A DNA stretch of 64,000 nt from positions 1-64,000 of the forward strand of contig CAIQAB010000029.1 of the NCBI GenBank assembly GCA_903869675.1. Reading direction: 5' to 3'. This stretch comes from an uncultured Verrucomicrobiota bacterium (lineage in GTDB: Bacteria; Verrucomicrobiota; Verrucomicrobiia; Opitutales; Opitutaceae). The notes beneath the pieces were generated by a model. The model did no database searches, was not told the DNA's origin, and worked only from the letters and a program-made list of their open reading frames with translations. Below are positions 51,122-60,472 of this stretch, one piece after another. Positions within the stretch are counted from its first letter, which is position 1. Each line of letters opens with the position of its first letter. The translations under genes were made by a program, and so were the position numbers.

Positions 51122-51863
51122 GACCGCTCCCGTTCTCGAGGCCCGTGGATTGGTCAAACGCTACGGCACCCTAGTAGCGCTCGACGGCGTCTCGCTCGCC
51201 ATCCACCCAGGCCGCGTCACCGCCATCCTCGGCCCCAGCGGTTCAGGCAAATCCACCCTGCTGCGCTGCCTGAATTTTCTGGTGCGCCCCGAGGGCGGCG
51301 AGGTCCGGCTCGACGGCGTGTTCTCCGATCTCGACCAAGCCCGCGCCCTCGACGCCCACCGCGCGCGAGTCGGCATGGTTTTCCAGCAGTTCAACCTCTT
51401 CCCGCATCTACGCGTGCGGGAGAACGTAGCCCTCGCCCCCCGCGTAGTCCGCCGCCTCGGCCCCGCCGCCGCCAATACCTTGGCCGAACGCCACCTCGCC
51501 CGTGTCGGGCTGGCGGATAAAGCAGACGCTTTCCCCGGAGAGCTCTCCGGCGGACAACAACAACGCGCTGCCATCGCCCGCGCTCTCGCGATGGAGCCCG
51601 CCGTCCTTCTCTGTGACGAACCTACCAGCGCACTTGACCCAGAACTGACCGGCGAAGTCCTGACCGTCCTTCGCCAACTCGCCGCCGAGCGCGTGACCAT
51701 GGTCGTGGTCACCCACGACGTCGCCTTCGCCCGCGCCGCCGCTCAGGAAGTCGTCTTCATGGATGCAGGCCGCATCGTGGAGCAGGGCCCGGCAGAGCAG
51801 GTGCTTGATGCCCCCGTCTCCGAGCGCGCCCGGCGTTTTTTTGGCCGCGAAGCCGTAAGTTGA
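51111..51863 (+). CDS. Polar amino-acid ABC transporter ATP-binding protein (GlnQ-like)
   Basis: 250 residues. Walker A is GPSGSGKSTLLRCLNFL, followed by MVFQQFNLFPHL (Q-loop, typical of amino-acid importers), signature LSGGQQQRAAIARAL and Walker B VLLCDEPTSALD. It energises the permease encoded upstream. It starts within the permease gene, so all three components belong to one operon. Confidence 0.93.
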   Translation: MPPETAPVLEARGLVKRYGTLVALDGVSLAIHPGRVTAILGPSGSGKSTLLRCLNFLVRPEGGEVRLDGVFSDLDQARALDAHRARVGMVFQQFNLFPHLRVRENVALAPRVVRRLGPAAANTLAERHLARVGLADKADAFPGELSGGQQQRAAIARALAMEPAVLLCDEPTSALDPELTGEVLTVLRQLAAERVTMVVVTHDVAFARAAAQEVVFMDAGRIVEQGPAEQVLDAPVSERARRFFGREAVS

Positions 51864-51894
51864 TTCCGCAGCCGAACGCGACTCCCCTCCACCC

Positions 51895-52809
51895 GTGCCC
51901 GCGTCCCGCAGCCCCTGGCCCGATCCACACGCGCTCGCCCGCCAACGCGCCGAGGAGGGCGCCCGCCTGGTCCTGCGCGGGGTTTTTGCCAACCTCGCCC
52001 TTGCGGCGGCCAAGTTCGCTGGCGGTATATTCGGCCACACCTACGCCCTCATCGCCGACGGCATCGAGTCGTTACTCGACGTCTGCTCGTCCATCCTGGT
52101 GTGGGCCGGCTTCCGCTACGCCGCCCGCCCGCCAGACGAGGACCACCCCTACGGCCACGGGAAGGCCGAACCGCTCGCCTCCATAGCGGTGGCCCTCGTT
52201 ATCTTTGTCGCCGCCGGTTGGATCGCGATCCACTCCGTCCACGAGATTCTGACTCCTCACCACGCACCGCATTGGGGCACCCTGCCCCTGCTCGCGGCGG
52301 TCGTAGCAATCAAGTGGGCACTCTCTAGGCGGCTCGCCCGTGCTGGCGCCACCAGCGGCGGCGTCGCCCTCGGGGCCGAGGCTTGGCACCACGCCACCGA
52401 CGCACTGACGTCTGCGGCCGCCTTCGTGGGCATCACCGTGGCCGTGGTGGGCGGGCCTAGATATGTCGCGGCCGATGACTGGGCCGCGCTGGCCGCGTGC
52501 GTGGTGATTGCTTTTAACGGTCTCGTGATCCTGCGCCGTGCACTCGGCGAAGTGATGGATACCGCCGCGTCGGAGCAAATCCATGTCGAGGTGCGCCGCC
52601 TCGCCGCGGTCGTGCCCGGCGTCCGCGGCATCGACAAGTGTCGCGTGCGCTGCAGCGGGCTGGCGCTGTTGGTGGAAATCCAGATCGAGGTGGACCCGGC
52701 CATCAGCGTGCGCGAGGGGCACGACCTCGCCCATGCCGTGCAGGATGCACTTGTCGGGGCCGGCCTCGCCATCAGCCACGTCGCCGTGCATGTCGAGCCT
52801 GCGCGCTGA
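51895..52809 (+). CDS. Cation diffusion facilitator (CDF) metal/proton antiporter
   Basis: 304 residues from a GTG at 51895. The N-terminal six-helix domain has the metal-site signatures ALIADGIESLLD and AWHHATDALTSA, and DEDHPYGHGKAEPLAS, the conserved CDF loop. The C-terminal cytoplasmic domain (about 210-300) ends in LAISHVAVHVEP. CDF proteins export Zn, Fe, Mn or similar ions in exchange for protons; the exact metal cannot be assigned. It lies 31 bases after the ABC ATPase gene. Confidence 0.92.
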   Translation: MPASRSPWPDPHALARQRAEEGARLVLRGVFANLALAAAKFAGGIFGHTYALIADGIESLLDVCSSILVWAGFRYAARPPDEDHPYGHGKAEPLASIAVALVIFVAAGWIAIHSVHEILTPHHAPHWGTLPLLAAVVAIKWALSRRLARAGATSGGVALGAEAWHHATDALTSAAAFVGITVAVVGGPRYVAADDWAALAACVVIAFNGLVILRRALGEVMDTAASEQIHVEVRRLAAVVPGVRGIDKCRVRCSGLALLVEIQIEVDPAISVREGHDLAHAVQDALVGAGLAISHVAVHVEPAR

Positions 52810-52845
52810 ACCACTCCGCCACCCGTCAATCAGTGGCACAAAGGG

Positions 52846-52874
52846 GGGTTTGGCGTTTACCCGTAGCCAAACCC
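52846..52874. promoter_or_regulatory. Hairpin-forming inverted repeat before pckG
   Basis: GGGTTTGGC (52846-52854) and GCCAAACCC (52866-52874) are perfect reverse complements around an 11-base loop. No T-run follows. It lies 17 bases before the pckG start, so it may be an operator or a leader hairpin in the mRNA. Confidence 0.45.
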
Positions 52875-52890
52875 GCTGTAGAATAAACCC

Positions 52891-54720
52891 ATGATCTCCA
52901 ACCGCGATCCCGGCACTCCGCTCACCGTCAACCGCCCGCTGCTCCGCTGGATCGAGAAAACCGCCGCACTCACCCAGCCCGCCGCCATCCACTGGGTCGA
53001 CGGTAGCCAGGCGGAATACGACGCCCTCTGCGCCGGACTCGTGGCCGGCGGCACCTTCGTAAAGTTGAACGAACAGGCCTGGCCTGGCTGTTTTCTCGCC
53101 CGCTCCGACCCCTCGGACGTCGCCAGGGTCGAAGACCGCACCTTCATTTGCTCTCTCTCCAAGGACGCCGCCGGCCCCACCAACCACTGGGTCGAACCCT
53201 TTGAGATGCGCAAAAAACTCAAGGGCCTCTTCGCCGGCTGTATGCGCGGCCGGACGATGTATGTGCTGCCCTTCTCCATGGGACCGGTCGGTTCCCCCCT
53301 GTCGCAACTCGGCATCCAGTTGACCGACTCGGCCTACGTCGTGGTGAACATGCGCATCATGGCCCGGATCGGGCTCCCCGTGCTGGCCGAGATAGACAAG
53401 GGGAAGAAGCGCGTCGTTCCCTGCATCCACTCGGTCGGCCTCCCCCTCGCCGACGGCACTAAGGACGTTCCCTGGCCCTGCAACCCCGAGAAATATATCG
53501 TCCACTTCCCCGAGACCCGCGAGATCTGGTCCTACGGCTCCGGCTACGGCGGCAATGCCCTCCTCGGCAAAAAGTGCTTCGCCCTACGCATCGCCTCCGC
53601 CATGGCCCGCGACGAAGGCTGGATGGCCGAGCACATGCTCATACTCGGGCTGCAAAACCCCGAGGGGCAAAAAACCTACGTCGCCGCCGCCTTCCCCTCC
53701 GCCTGCGGCAAGACGAACTTCGCCATGCTGGTGCCCCCCCCGCCCCTCGCCGCCGAGGGTTGGAAAATCACCACGGTGGGTGATGACATAGCCTGGCTCC
53801 GCCCGGACGCCACCGGCCACCTGCGCGCCATCAACCCCGAAGCAGGCTTCTTCGGCGTAGCCCCCGGCACCTCGCTTAAAACCAATCCCAACGCCATGGC
53901 TGCACTGGCGAAAAACACTATTTTTACCAACTGTGCCCTCACCCCCGAAGGCGGCGTTTGGTGGGAAGGCATGACCGACACGCCCCCTGCAACATGCACC
54001 GATTGGCAGGGTAAAATATGGACGCCCGAGATTGCCAAGACCACCGGGGCCAAAGCAGCCCAGCCAAACGCTCGTTTCACCGCCCCCGCTTCGCAGTGCC
54101 CCACTATCGACCCTGAGTGGGAAAACCCTGAAGGCGTGCCCATCGCAGCCATCATCTTCGGGGGCCGCCGCGCCACCACTACCCCGCTCGTCTACCAGAC
54201 CTTCAACTGGTCCGGCGGAGTCTACGCCGGCGCCACCATGGGCTCCGAAACCACCGCCGCTGCCGTCGGCGCGACCGGGCAGGTCCGCCGCGACCCCATG
54301 GCCATGCTGCCGTTTTGCGGTTACCACATGGCCGATTACTTCCGGCACTGGATCAAAATGCAGCGCGGGCTGGTCGAAACTCCGCGTATCTTTCACGTCA
54401 ACTGGTTCCGCAAGGGCGCAGACGGCCGTTTCCTTTGGCCAGGCTACAGCGAAAACGTGCGCGTGCTGCGTTGGATCGTCGATCGCTGCCAGGGCCGCGC
54501 CCGCGCCCATGAAACGCCGCTAGGCTGGATGCCCAGCCATGAGGACATTGATTGGACCGGCCTCGCCTTCCCCCGCGAAACCTTCGAACAACTCACCGCC
54601 GTCGACCGCAATGCTTGGCGCAGAGAACTGATCAACCACGAAGAACTGTTCCTCGACCTGCACTCCCACCTGCCAAAAGAAATGATCTTCGAGCGCGAAT
54701 TGCTAATCTGCCGCCTTTAA
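52891..54720 (+). CDS. pckG: Phosphoenolpyruvate carboxykinase (GTP)
   Basis: 609 residues, the normal length of GTP-type PEPCK, which converts oxaloacetate to PEP at the start of gluconeogenesis. [13 protein letters not shown] (268-280) holds the phosphate-binding loop with the hyper-reactive Cys272. The sequence also has [20 protein letters not shown] and, near residue 400, [14 protein letters not shown] and [15 protein letters not shown]. It stands alone after the CDF gene; the hairpin upstream may regulate it. Confidence 0.96.
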   Translation: MISNRDPGTPLTVNRPLLRWIEKTAALTQPAAIHWVDGSQAEYDALCAGLVAGGTFVKLNEQAWPGCFLARSDPSDVARVEDRTFICSLSKDAAGPTNHWVEPFEMRKKLKGLFAGCMRGRTMYVLPFSMGPVGSPLSQLGIQLTDSAYVVVNMRIMARIGLPVLAEIDKGKKRVVPCIHSVGLPLADGTKDVPWPCNPEKYIVHFPETREIWSYGSGYGGNALLGKKCFALRIASAMARDEGWMAEHMLILGLQNPEGQKTYVAAAFPSACGKTNFAMLVPPPPLAAEGWKITTVGDDIAWLRPDATGHLRAINPEAGFFGVAPGTSLKTNPNAMAALAKNTIFTNCALTPEGGVWWEGMTDTPPATCTDWQGKIWTPEIAKTTGAKAAQPNARFTAPASQCPTIDPEWENPEGVPIAAIIFGGRRATTTPLVYQTFNWSGGVYAGATMGSETTAAAVGATGQVRRDPMAMLPFCGYHMADYFRHWIKMQRGLVETPRIFHVNWFRKGADGRFLWPGYSENVRVLRWIVDRCQGRARAHETPLGWMPSHEDIDWTGLAFPRETFEQLTAVDRNAWRRELINHEELFLDLHSHLPKEMIFERELLICRL

Positions 54721-54804
54721 ACTAGGCAGCACCCACACCCTCAATCGCTGAGCCGCAAGGTCCGCCGGAGCTAAAGACAGGTTTAATCCTTGACCGCTCA
54801 CTAC

Positions 54805-54843
54805 GTAGTTAAAGATGCGGTTTATTTTAGGTAAACCAACTAC
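54805..54843. other. Nested inverted repeat in the leader of the lectin/autotransporter gene
   Basis: GTAGTT (54805-54810) pairs with AACTAC (54838-54843), and inside it GGTTTA (54819-54824) pairs with TAAACC (54832-54837). The two stems stack with an 8-base bulge on one side. It lies in AT-rich sequence upstream of the gene; it could be a regulatory stem-loop. Confidence 0.35.
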
Positions 54844-54892
54844 ATATGCTTGCTGATTTTAGGAGTTGTTATTAATAATTTGCCATAAATAC

Positions 54893-55204
54893 GTGAAGAA
54901 TATCCGTCAGGCTAATTTACCCGCTTACCTTCGGCACTCCGGCGCCGCGTCCGGCCTGCTCTTGACCATCGTCATCCCGAACGCCGCACTGCCTGCCCAA
55001 ACTACATTTTCGGAAAGCTTCACCGGCAGCTCCGCCCCCGGTTGGGTCTTTGGCGCCAATACCGGGGATAATAAACCCTTCTTCACCGCCGCGACCGGCA
55101 ACGGCGGCTACGATGGGTCCGGCAACGCTATCGGCGCCGCGATCGACCCCTCCGGCAATGGCTGGCTGCGCCTGAACTCCAACACCGGGAACCAGTCGAC
55201 CTAA
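54893..55204 (+). pseudogene. N-terminal fragment of lectin/autotransporter-repeat protein, ended by in-frame TAA
   Basis: From the GTG at 54893 (a TTG at 54866 is an alternative) the frame gives a signal-peptide-like segment (SGLLLTIVIPNAALPAQ) and the start of an L-type-lectin-like domain (FSESFTGSSAPGWVFGANTG). It stops at TAA 55202-55204. The same frame continues without a gap as ALLDTEIFSVNARMEIDMEY, so the TAA breaks one original gene. A single base change (for example TAC or CAA to TAA) would explain it; a sequencing error or readthrough is also possible. Confidence 0.7.
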
Positions 55205-55243
55205 GCTCTGCTGGACACCGAGATTTTCTCGGTCAATGCCCGC

Positions 55244-58200
55244 ATGGAAATCGACATGGAATATGCCTTCTGGAACGGCAGCGGCGCCGATGGTATCACT
55301 TTTTTTCTCGTCGATGGCGCCAGAGACTCCGCGACCTTCAATCCCGGTGCCTACGGTGGTTCGATGGGTTACGCTCAACGCAGCGGAGAAGCCGGCATGC
55401 CTGGCGGCTATCTAGGCTTTGCTCTAGATAACTACGGCAACTACTCGAATGGCAATGAAGGCCACGTCGGCGGCATCACCAACGACGGCACGCTCTACCC
55501 CAACCGCATCTCCGTGCGCGGCCCGGAATCCAGCAACTACGCCTACATCGCCTCCAACTCCACCCCGCTCCCCGGGCAGATGGACTTCCCCAGCGCCACC
55601 ACCCGCCCCGAGCAAACCGGCGCCGACTACCGGGCCTTAAGAATCATTTTCGACGCTAACAACCAGCTCACCGTCCAGATGAAATTCGGCGCGGGAAGCG
55701 CCTTCACCACCGCATTCACCACCGACCTGTCCGCTTACGAACGCCCCGATACCTTCAAAATCGGCTTCACCGGAGCCACCGGCGGATCAACCGAACTCCA
55801 CGAAATCCGCAACCTCACCCTCACCTCCACCCCTTGGTCCACCGGTTCCGGAGCCTACGAGTGGGACAACGGGGCCGGCACCACCAGTTGGGGCAGCCTC
55901 ACGGGCGGCGAAGCCAACTCGAACTGGTATTCTACCGAGCCTACCGCCGACAATAAGACCCCCCTGCGCGACTCTGACGTCCTTTTCGGCAACCGGCCGA
56001 CCAACAACGGAGCCAATAACACCCAGCCAGTCACCTTGGGCAACAACGTTGAGGTCCGCAACATGACCTTCGATACCGGCATCAACTACAACATCGGCAC
56101 CGTCGGCGACGGCCGCCTAATCACCTTCGGCGACACCGCCTTGGCCGGCCTCCCCTCGATTAACGTTAACGATTACAACGGCGTCTACGGCCGGCATAAA
56201 ATCAACACCGACCTCTCCATCGTTGAGAACATCGCAGTCCGGAACTACTCCTACTCCACTCTCTGCATCAACGGCGCCATCAGCCTGGGCACCAACACCC
56301 TCACCACCTCCGGCTTCGGCGCCACCAATCTAAACGGGGTGATCACCGGCTCCGGTCCCATCATCGTCAACGGCGCTACCTTCGATCCTTCCATCGGCGC
56401 CGGCATCGTCACCATCGCCGGCGACAACGCCGCGACCTACACCGGCGCGATCACGGTCAACAACGGCCAACTCGTTGTCCTCGCCAACAACGCCCTCGGT
56501 AATACCGGCTCGACCACCACAGTGAATTCCGGTGGCACCCTCACCTTCCGCGGAGGCATCAGCTCGATTGAGAATGTCACCATCGCCGGCGGCGGGACCA
56601 CCCTCGGCCGCGGCGAATCCGCCGGTGCTATCTACAACGATGGCGGCAACAGCACCCTGTCCGGCAACGTCACCCTCGGCGCAGACTCCGCCGTAGGCTC
56701 CCGTGCCGGCAATCTCACCCTTTCCGGCACAATTTCCGACGGTGCCTCCGACTTCTCCCTAACAAAGATCAACGACGGAGCAGTCACCCTTTCCGGCACC
56801 AACACTTACTCCGGTGCAACCGGCATTTCAGGCGGCGCCCTGCGCATCACCACGGCCGGCGCACTGTCCTCAAATAGCAATCTTCAGTTCGATGGCGGCG
56901 TCATGGAAATCGCCGGGGACCTGAACGGCGGCACCACCGGAGATTTCTCCCATAATCTGGGAACCACCGCCGGCGCCCTCCAATGGATCGGCGACGGCGG
57001 CTTCTCCGCTTCCGGAGCCAACCGAACCGTGCGCTTGAACAACGGCACCGGCAACGTCACCTGGGCCTTCACCACCAACTTCGTCGGCGACGGCCACGCC
57101 CTGCTTTTAGGCTCCGACTACGCTGACTCGACGCTCACCTTCGCCAACACCCTCTCCCTGAACGGAGCGCAACGCGAGATCTGCGTGGCTAACGGCTCAT
57201 CGGCCGTCGATGGCAACCTTTCCGGCCGAATCCGTGGCGGCAATAACGGCACCGGCACCGGAGGACTCATCAAAACCGGCGCCGGCACCTTGGAGCTGTC
57301 CTACACCGGCGCCGGCGCAAACGACTACTCGGGGGACACCGAAATCCAAGGCGGCGCCCTCCGCGTCACCACCGTGGACAGCCTCTCCGCAAATTCGAAT
57401 ATCCAGCTCCACGGTGGCGTTCTCGAAATCGGAACTGACCTGAACGGGGGCACCAGCGGTGACTACTCCCCCACCCTCGGCACCGCCGCCGGCAATCTGC
57501 AGTGGACCGGCTCCGGCGGCTTCTCTGCCGCCTCCGCTGCCCGCACCATTAGCCTTAACGGCGGCGCCGTCCTCACTTGGGGCACCACCAGCAATTTCGT
57601 GACTTCGTCCAGCTCGCTGATTTTCGGCGCCACCGGAGCGGACAGCACCGTGACGCTCGCCAACGCCCTCTCCCTTGGCGCCAGCGGCACCCGCACCATC
57701 CAGACCGTTGAGGGCACCAGCTCCGCCGTCGCCTCCGGCACGCTTTCCGGAGTGGTTTCCGGCGCAGCCACCCTCGCCGTCGAAGGCAACGGCCGCCTCG
57801 ACCTCACCGCCAACAACACCCACACCGGCGCAGTTACCGTCACAGGCGCGGAACTCCGCCTGTCCGGCGCCTCGGGTGACCTGGCACAAGCCTCCGGCTT
57901 CAACGTCCGCCTCGGCGGAACCCTAACCTTGGACAACACCAGCGGCTCCGCAGACCGCATCGGCGCCGGCGGCGTCACCCTCGCCGGTGCTAGCCTGAAC
58001 TTTTTAGGCCAGACCGGTAATATCGACACCGCTGATACGATCGGCGTTCTCACCTTGACCGGCACCTCCGCCACCGGCGGCACCTCCGGCAGCGCCAATA
58101 CCATCAATCTGGCTCGCGGCGATGCCACCGGGTCCGCGACCCTCACGGCCGCATCCCTCACCCGTAACCCCGGCACGACGGTCAATTTCACCAATCCCGC

Positions 58201-59353
58201 CGGCACCCTCGGGACCATCGGCGATAATCCCCGCCTCGTGCTCACCGCCGCCCCCGCGCTGGATGACGGCATTCTCGCCTACGCCACTGTCAACGGAACC
58301 GACTTCGCCACTTACACATCAGTCAACGGCGTGAACCCCGATGGCCTCAGCGCCTACGCCAGCTACGACACGGGCGCCCAGACCGGTTGGACCATCACGA
58401 CCGACAACGCCGCCCCAACCGCCGACCAGACGCTGGCCGGCTCTCGCACCATCAATTCCCTCAAACTTGCCGCAGGCATCGACGTATCCCAGGCCGGCTT
58501 CACCCTCACCCTCCAGTCCGGCGGCATGCTCAGCACCGGCGGCACCGCCACGACCATCTCCGGCGGCTCGTTCACCACCGGTAGCGCTGCCGATCTCGTA
58601 GTTCACGCCTACAACACAGCCGATACCACCGTCTCTTCAATCGTGACTGGCTCCGGCGGCTTGGTGAAATCCGGCACCGGCAGCCTGACCCTCTCCGGCA
58701 CCTCGGCCAACACCTTCACCGGAGCCACCCGCCTAAACGAAGGCGCCCTCGTTCTCGGCAAGTCCGATGGGATCACCGCCATCGCTGGCGACGGCAATAC
58801 CTCCACCACCGACCTCTTCATCGGGGACGGTCGCGGCGTCGACACCCTACGCCTCGGCGCAAACGAGCAAATCGCCAACGACGCCAACCTGGTTCTCCAA
58901 GGCGGCGCCATCGGCAACGACGCCAACAAAGCCGTGCTCGACCTAAACGGCACCAGCGCGATCAACGGCACCGCCCGCGCTGAGTCCTTCCGCTCCCTCC
59001 GCATCGAGGGCAACTCCGTGGTCGATTTCACCGGTGGCACCGTCTGCGCCCCAACCTTCCTCTACCTCGACATCCTCGACGTCGCGAGCGACGCCCTTCT
59101 AACCGTGGGCAACTGGATTGAATTTACCGACTTCCTGCTGGTGAATAAACTGAACTTCGACTCAACCGACATGCCTCGTATCGTCTTCGACGGTTACGGC
59201 GGCAGCGCTAACTGGAAGGAATACGACAGCTCTTTCTACCAGATCGTGCCCTACGCGCCCGTGCCCGAACCGTCCACCTACGGCGTCCTCGCCGTCGGCG
59301 GACTCACCGCTTTCGCCGTCCACCGCCGCCGCCAAAAACGCTCCGCGGCCTGA
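55244..59353 (+). CDS. Large lectin/autotransporter-repeat protein with PEP-CTERM tail (main part, missing its signal peptide)
   Basis: 1369 residues from the first ATG after the in-frame TAA; with the fragment upstream it would be about 1480. The first ~190 residues continue an L-type lectin-like fold (GADGITFFLVDG, GGYLGFALDNYGN). The rest is beta-strand repeat sequence of the autotransporter-associated type (LIKTGAGTLELSYTG, GGALRVTTVDSLSANS and many others). The end is PEP-CTERM: VPEPSTYGVLAVGG, a short hydrophobic stretch and HRRRQKR. PEP-CTERM proteins are sorted to the cell surface by an exosortase. As read, the downstream part lacks a secretion signal, so it is probably nonfunctional unless the TAA is suppressed. 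Confidence 0.8.
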   Translation: MEIDMEYAFWNGSGADGITFFLVDGARDSATFNPGAYGGSMGYAQRSGEAGMPGGYLGFALDNYGNYSNGNEGHVGGITNDGTLYPNRISVRGPESSNYAYIASNSTPLPGQMDFPSATTRPEQTGADYRALRIIFDANNQLTVQMKFGAGSAFTTAFTTDLSAYERPDTFKIGFTGATGGSTELHEIRNLTLTSTPWSTGSGAYEWDNGAGTTSWGSLTGGEANSNWYSTEPTADNKTPLRDSDVLFGNRPTNNGANNTQPVTLGNNVEVRNMTFDTGINYNIGTVGDGRLITFGDTALAGLPSINVNDYNGVYGRHKINTDLSIVENIAVRNYSYSTLCINGAISLGTNTLTTSGFGATNLNGVITGSGPIIVNGATFDPSIGAGIVTIAGDNAATYTGAITVNNGQLVVLANNALGNTGSTTTVNSGGTLTFRGGISSIENVTIAGGGTTLGRGESAGAIYNDGGNSTLSGNVTLGADSAVGSRAGNLTLSGTISDGASDFSLTKINDGAVTLSGTNTYSGATGISGGALRITTAGALSSNSNLQFDGGVMEIAGDLNGGTTGDFSHNLGTTAGALQWIGDGGFSASGANRTVRLNNGTGNVTWAFTTNFVGDGHALLLGSDYADSTLTFANTLSLNGAQREICVANGSSAVDGNLSGRIRGGNNGTGTGGLIKTGAGTLELSYTGAGANDYSGDTEIQGGALRVTTVDSLSANSNIQLHGGVLEIGTDLNGGTSGDYSPTLGTAAGNLQWTGSGGFSAASAARTISLNGGAVLTWGTTSNFVTSSSSLIFGATGADSTVTLANALSLGASGTRTIQTVEGTSSAVASGTLSGVVSGAATLAVEGNGRLDLTANNTHTGAVTVTGAELRLSGASGDLAQASGFNVRLGGTLTLDNTSGSADRIGAGGVTLAGASLNFLGQTGNIDTADTIGVLTLTGTSATGGTSGSANTINLARGDATGSATLTAASLTRNPGTTVNFTNPAGTLGTIGDNPRLVLTAAPALDDGILAYATVNGTDFATYTSVNGVNPDGLSAYASYDTGAQTGWTITTDNAAPTADQTLAGSRTINSLKLAAGIDVSQAGFTLTLQSGGMLSTGGTATTISGGSFTTGSAADLVVHAYNTADTTVSSIVTGSGGLVKSGTGSLTLSGTSANTFTGATRLNEGALVLGKSDGITAIAGDGNTSTTDLFIGDGRGVDTLRLGANEQIANDANLVLQGGAIGNDANKAVLDLNGTSAINGTARAESFRSLRIEGNSVVDFTGGTVCAPTFLYLDILDVASDALLTVGNWIEFTDFLLVNKLNFDSTDMPRIVFDGYGGSANWKEYDSSFYQIVPYAPVPEPSTYGVLAVGGLTAFAVHRRRQKRSAA
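56831..57735 (+). repeat. Two long tandem internal repeats in the autotransporter-repeat gene
   Basis: Two units of about 520 and 385 bases start at 56831 and 57350. Each begins GGALR(I/V)TT, continues with LSSNSNLQFDGGV or LSANSNIQLHGGV and then DLNGGTTGD or DLNGGTSGD, and later has a WTF/TTNF-type strand and LTFANTLSL or VTLANALSL. They are paralogous protein modules (about 60-65% identical by eye in the first 60 residues), not a recent DNA duplication. Confidence 0.7.
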
Positions 59354-59379
59354 ACCAATCCGCTGGATCGAACGTAAAA

Positions 59380-59805
59380 TCAGCGGGCGGTTATCGGCGC
59401 GCCCGAACCACCGAGATTCTTCTCGATCTGATAAAAAATCTGCCGGGACAGCGCCTTATCGCCAGCCACATTCACCCGGATAGAGAGTTCGCTCTGGCGA
59501 CTGTTGATCTCTTTGATCCTGACCGTGACTTTGGCGTCCTTCGGGGTCCGCCCCACCAGCAAGGCGTCATAATTATTCCGCTGGTTCTTGATTTCGAAAT
59601 AACCCAGCTGACGGAACGCCTCGCTCGTCGCCTTGGACGTGGCGCGGGCATCCGCATTCATCAACATCTGGAACTCACCCGAGATATAAACCGCCTGCAT
59701 TTCCCCGGTCTCATCCAGCGGCACGGTGCTACAACCGTTGAAAAAAGCGGCGGTCGCGCAGACCCCGGAGACAATGACGAAGCGGGAAAAAAAGTTGGCT
59801 CGCAT
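59380..59805 (-). CDS. DUF3568-like lipoprotein
   Basis: 141 residues from the ATG at 59805. A lipoprotein signal (FFNGC lipobox) is followed by a domain resembling DUF3568: [20 protein letters not shown], then [16 protein letters not shown] and a C-terminal [20 protein letters not shown] with paired beta strands. The function of this family is unknown. It converges on the autotransporter gene with 26 bases between stops. Confidence 0.7.
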   Translation of the reverse strand: MRANFFSRFVIVSGVCATAAFFNGCSTVPLDETGEMQAVYISGEFQMLMNADARATSKATSEAFRQLGYFEIKNQRNNYDALLVGRTPKDAKVTVRIKEINSRQSELSIRVNVAGDKALSRQIFYQIEKNLGGSGAPITAR

Positions 59806-59933
59806 GCTGCCGTAAGCTCTGCGCCTGCACCTCCCGCCCGTCAACGTCACAGCCGCCACGTTTTCATTTTCTCCCCCATCCGACGGTTTTTGTGCTTTTT
59901 GCACCGCGCTCTCCCGTCCCATCCTGTCCCCCT

Positions 59934-60419
59934 ATGTCGAAACCACTCGTCGGCTTGATCATGGGCAGCACCTCCGACTGGGAAACCCTCCAACACGCCG
60001 CCGCCATCCTCGAGCGCCTGGGCGTGCCCTTTGAAAAAGACGTCGTCAGCGCCCACCGCACGCCGGACAAAATGGCCGATTACGCCCGCGCCGCCGAAGG
60101 CCGCGGACTCCGCGTGATCATCGCCGGCGCCGGCGGCGCCGCCCACCTGCCTGGCATGACCGCCGCCTTCACCCCCCTGCCCGTCCTTGGCGTGCCGGTC
60201 GAAAGCCACAGCCTGAAGGGCCAAGACAGCCTGCTCTCCATCGTCCAAATGCCCGGCGGCGTGCCGGTCGCCACCTTCGCCATCGGCAAACCCGGCGCCA
60301 TCAACGCCGCCCTTTTCGCCGCCGCGATCCTCTCCGCTGATCACCCGCCCATCCGCACCGCCTGGCATGCTTTCCGCGCCGAGCAAACGACCGCCGTGCT
60401 CGCCGCCAAACTACCCTGA
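59934..60419 (+). CDS. purE: N5-carboxyaminoimidazole ribonucleotide mutase
   Basis: 161 residues from the ATG at 59934. PurE converts N5-CAIR to CAIR in purine synthesis. The signature [18 protein letters not shown], the catalytic-region [13 protein letters not shown], and the [17 protein letters not shown] and [20 protein letters not shown] motifs are all present. It is of bacterial class I and pairs with purK 53 bases downstream. Confidence 0.97.
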   Translation: MSKPLVGLIMGSTSDWETLQHAAAILERLGVPFEKDVVSAHRTPDKMADYARAAEGRGLRVIIAGAGGAAHLPGMTAAFTPLPVLGVPVESHSLKGQDSLLSIVQMPGGVPVATFAIGKPGAINAALFAAAILSADHPPIRTAWHAFRAEQTTAVLAAKLP

Positions 60420-60472
60420 GCCGGGCCGGTTTCCGATTTCAGCTTTTCCGTTTTTAGCTTTCCACTTTTCCG

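Noticed and set aside
52072-53505. Long open frame (477 codons) on the minus strand across the CDF and pckG genes
   Set aside because: It lies antisense to two clear genes, and long frames on the opposite strand are expected in GC-rich coding DNA. The translation is Gly/Asp/His-rich without family motifs.
56831-57735. Repeats that might be a CRISPR array or mobile element
   Set aside because: The units are long, imperfect and in the reading frame of a repeat protein. There are no short identical repeats with unique spacers, and no transposase or inverted ends.
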